From: Patiria miniata | Lineage: Eukaryota; Echinodermata; Asteroidea; Valvatida; Asterinidae | Length of the DNA: 64,000 nt | NCBI RefSeq assembly: GCF_015706575.1 | Contig: NW_024037058.1 | Location: 7,503,806 to 7,567,805 of the forward strand | Direction: 5' to 3' | Shown: in pieces, positions 60,774-64,000 of the stretch | Position numbering within the stretch: position 1 is the stretch's first letter | Layout of the letters: each line of letters opens with the position of its first letter | The notes under the pieces: generated by a model | What the model was told of the DNA's origin: nothing | Databases searched by the model: none | Seen by the model: the letters and a program-made list of their open reading frames with translations, nothing else | Program-made: the position numbers and the translations under genes

Positions 60774-61730
60774 CCGTAATTTTCGGAATATAAGCCGCAC
60801 GGAGTATAAGCCGCACCGACCGCAGCGGTTTCAATCTTGTATTGGCCTCCAAATTGTAGTCAAAATGCTCTGAACCAGTTCCATTTACACTACGAAAACT
60901 ATCAAAAGGGCCACAAAAGTTATATCAAATCATTTACAGTCGATACTCTTACAAGCAAATATGGAAATGGATGATGAGAAATAAACACCGGGAACTGCTG
61001 CCGGCTGGTAATAAAGGGGTGTATTTTCTTGGGAACAATAATTACCAATATTTCTGCTGTTTAAAAAAAAAAAAAAGACAACTAATACTTTTTATGGAGT
61101 TCTAAAAATTTCTTTATTCGATAATCAGTTGTTCAACGTCTCAATATATTTTGTTTTCTTGAAATGTATTCAAGAAACGATATAAAACTCCAAACAGGGC
61201 TAAATCACCCTGTACGAAATTAATGGATTCGTCCATAAAATGTCGGCATCGTGTTGACTGTTTTCGAAGAAAGTTACGATCGAAACTTGAATTTTTGATG
61301 TTACTACTCTTTAGTAATAACAACAATTTGATAAGTTTTGATATAAAAACGGACCTGTTTATTCTTAGGACAAAACAATCAGCATCTGTTGCCACAAAGC
61401 AAGATTTGTAGCACTCCAGTCAGACGACACATGGTGGGATACTCTCTCAACGGTGCTGCTTTCACTCACGCATGGCAGGCCGGCCTGCCGTACTTTTTAC
61501 CGCTCGGTACCTTTTCGTGGGACGTGCTTTCGGTTTGTGAATGACTTTCTAAACTGATAATTTATTTCAGCAACAGATCTTTTCTTATACCAGTACATTA
61601 AATACACGTGTAAATTTCATTTTTATCCTTCAAGGCTTGACGTATAAGCCGCCCTGTGTATAAGCCGCAGTAAACAATTTCATGGGCAAGTTCTACGTAT
61701 AAGCCGCGGCTTATATTCCGAAAATTACGG
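60774..61730. mobile_element. TA-flanked MITE of 957 bp
   Basis: Ends CCGTAATTTTCGGAATATAA and the exact complement are flanked by TA (60772-60773, 61731-61732). TATAAGCCGC repeats several times near both ends (60790, 60805, 61646, 61660, 61700). The TA target suggests a Tc1/mariner-like mobiliser. No transposase. Confidence 0.87.
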
Positions 61731-62181
61731 TAATTTGAAATACCCCAATAACATGTTTACATGTGTTTACACCATCGACCTTGACATCCATATTCAATTC
61801 GTTTTTTTCCGGGGTTCACTGACATACTGTTAATTTGAAACTTACTGTGAGTTTATCTTTACTTCTTGGTTTTAACTAAATTGGCCTTGTATTTTGACCT
61901 GTAGCCTCTCATCGCCAATTACAATGTAGGTCTGTTGAGGTTCCACTTGCAAACTATTTAAGCTTTATGAAATATATCAAGTCTAACTACAATTAATTTG
62001 CCATGCCTTAACTTTCCCTGAGTACATGTCCGTCATAGGTCATAGGTCATGGTGTACCTCGTTGCAAATGAAACCAGCGTTACTTTGACCTTTGACACCT
62101 GTTGCTACATGTAGGTGCGTATAGCGCCCTACATGTTGTCAACACAGCATTTTAAATTGGTCACAAACACTGGAAGTAGAA

Positions 62182-62687
62182 GTAACATACAATATTTGCT
62201 TCCTGTAACTTTCAGAAATGGATGGATTGGGGCGTTCGTATTTTATAGCAACAAATACACTGACGTGTTTAAAGTTTTGTGTTAATAGATGCTAGAAAAA
62301 GAAAGAAAAACAATGCTGTTCTTGTAGACTGGTTCCCTGATCCTACTTGAGACGAAACAGAGCAATTTCTAGATGTCGGGGGGGAATTGTCAGGTCAGGG
62401 AACCAGACTAGCTGGCTTGCAACCGATTGCACACAAAATGTAGACTAACAAAGTTTGGTAAATTTGGGGCAGTATTTTTGGGGGAAAAAAGGACTTTTTT
62501 CCCAAAGATGGTTGGCCTACCACCGTTGGAAATTTATACCAAAATTCCACTTTTCTTGAAAATGACAGCATTTCATGGGCCACAATTTCACAGGAGGCTT
62601 TTATTCCCTTAACAGTCAAGTAATGTATTTCATAATAATTTTGTGGGTAAATTTGTTGATGTTTGCAAACGTTGTATATTGCTTTTA
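62182..62687. mobile_element. TTAA-family MITE, copy 2 (decayed)
   Basis: Related to 51260-51680 over its whole length: ACATACAATATTTG start, AGAAATGGATGGATTGGG, AACCAGACTAGCTGGCTTGC, GTTGTATATTGCTTTTAA end. It has about 80 bp extra near 62440-62520. Termini are mutated, so it is the older copy or from a related subfamily. Confidence 0.78.
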
Positions 62688-62689
62688 AG

Positions 62690-63825
62690 CAGTGTGTAAA
62701 GAAATGTTCCCAATTTTCTGTAAACCTAGTTTATTTGAGAGAAATTTCTCAGGAATTCCTTGGGATCAGAGTGAAAGAAAAATTGCTAGAATGTTGAAGG
62801 AACTAGTGCTTTAAAAGTCCGTCCATTGCTTTGATAAGTTGTATAAAGTTATACCGCGTGTGTACAATCACGTCTAATTTATACTGACGCTTTTTTTTTT
62901 TTTAAGAGGAAATAATGATAAAAGTAGAAAATATTGTTTTCTGAAAAGTTTGTGTAGATATTTTGTAAATAGCGATGACGTTTTTAGCATTAATGCATTG
63001 TGAAGTGTGCGTATTATATTTGTGTGTAAACAGTTTAACGTAGTTATTTCTGCTGGACAGAAGCACTTTCCAACCAGTTTTGTAGACAAATAATGTTCGA
63101 ATAATGCTCCTTTTGCGTCATCAGGAATATCTGATTTGAAAGTAAATTTTTGTCCACATGTTTGACACTGAATGGCACACCTCTAAAAAAAAATGTATGT
63201 GTTGTAATAGGGTTCTTGGGCATCTTCTCAGTATTTTGCCAACAATTTAAAAAAAAATTTGCCAAAATGCAAAAACAAACTGCAATTCTAATGAATTTTT
63301 GGCAAAAATTTCCAATTAAGGTGGTAGTTCCTTTCGATGCAAGAGGAACAATAATCAATATCTGAATACTCATCATGTTAAAGCTTTTGTAAAAGATCAT
63401 TGATTCATTCCGGAAAAAAAATTTGTTTAAATGGGACATTTGTTCAAAAAGAACCCGAGTGTTCTTATTTTGTATTGGATTACACTGGCAATGCATCTGA
63501 TAGTTACATGTGATTGTGTTGAATTACAGTTAAACGTGATAAGTTTTACATTCAAATTATTACTTTGATAGGTTTTTGAGATTTACCCCTTGGAGTAAAA
63601 AATGTTTAATATAAACAACATTTCAAATGTGCCCTTATTTTTCCTTTGTAAAAATGGCAGACATTTCACCATGGCTAATCGGTAGTTGTTTGTGTCGTCT
63701 TGTAGATTTTTAATAAATGTTCTGTTTTTGTTTATGAAGAAATACCTGAAATTGTATTATTCTTTGTCATTTGTTTCACGTCTGACCCACCCCTAGCAGA
63801 GTTAACCTGAATTTGCATGTCATTC
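62690..63825. other. AT-rich non-coding stretch
   Basis: No coding exon, RNA gene or repeat structure that I can support between the MITE and the terminal minisatellite. Confidence 0.45.
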
Positions 63826-64000
63826 CACGCCCCAGCCAAGCCCCCGGATCCAGGCCCCGGCCCAGCCCCTCAAAACCAAGCCCTGGCCCAGGCCCCGGCC
63901 CAGACCCGGGATCAACGCCCCTGCCCAACCCCCGAAATCCAGGCCCCGGCCCAGCCCCCGAAATCCAGGCCCCTGCCCAGCCCCCGAAATCCAGGCCCCG
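63826..64000. repeat. GC-rich minisatellite, 26-bp unit, runs off the window
   Basis: GCCCAGCCCCCGAAATCCAG recurs with a 26-bp spacing (AAATCC at 63935, 63961 and 63987), preceded by more diverged CCAGGCCCCGGCCCAG units. Strong strand asymmetry (C-rich on plus, few T). Confidence 0.9.

Noticed and set aside
1-64000. CRISPR array, bacterial operon or prophage
   Set aside because: All tandem repeats seen are variable-unit minisatellites or transposon parts, and all genes are intron-bearing animal genes.

Overview
The window is animal nuclear DNA. Its genes are split by many GT-AG introns, it is AT-rich, and it is crowded with non-autonomous DNA transposons, poly-C/poly-A runs and ACATGTA-type simple repeats. 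The gene complement (a TRANK1-like helicase, a serine/threonine dehydratase, a Rab39/42-like GTPase and tectonic-2) and the repeat style suggest a marine invertebrate, perhaps a deuterostome such as an echinoderm or hemichordate. That placement is inference; no species is identifiable from the sequence read here.

Layout. 1-15 kb: no gene that I can support. It holds diverged duplications, three hairpin-plus-tail repeats (two clearly related, one similar in shape), and a 3.1 kb long-TIR element that contains a decayed LINE reverse transcriptase. 15.2-30.4 kb, minus strand: 18 exons of a TRANK1-like UvrD/SF1 helicase. All exon junctions are phase-compatible (3180 nt, 1059 codons plus stop), every helicase motif I looked for is present, and the true C-terminus is included. 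The 5' end, where TPR/ankyrin repeats would lie in vertebrates, was not found. 30.4-36.6 kb: intergenic DNA with a palindrome-rich TIR element (31.5-32.4 kb), a large fold-back repeat (32.9-34.3 kb) and smaller repeats. 36.66-42.14 kb, plus: a complete seven-exon L-serine dehydratase/L-threonine deaminase (322 aa). 43.66-49.94 kb, plus: a complete three-exon Rab-like GTPase (214 aa) whose long first intron carries a decayed DIRS-like retroelement. 50-55.7 kb: two MITEs and a second copy of the hairpin-plus-tail family. 55.78-60.49 kb, plus: tectonic-2 without its first exon and with two reading-frame discontinuities. 60.5-64 kb: MITEs, then a GC-rich 26-bp minisatellite that runs off the window end.

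The four host genes do not form an obvious pathway. The dehydratase is cytosolic PLP amino-acid catabolism, the Rab would act in membrane traffic, tectonic-2 belongs to the ciliary transition zone, and TRANK1-like proteins are poorly characterised helicase-fold proteins. The most notable observations are the Rab's non-canonical GTPase motifs, a tandem exon duplication with a shifted splice acceptor in the TRANK1-like gene, the hairpin-plus-tail repeats, and the CCCAACTATAGTTGGG palindrome array.
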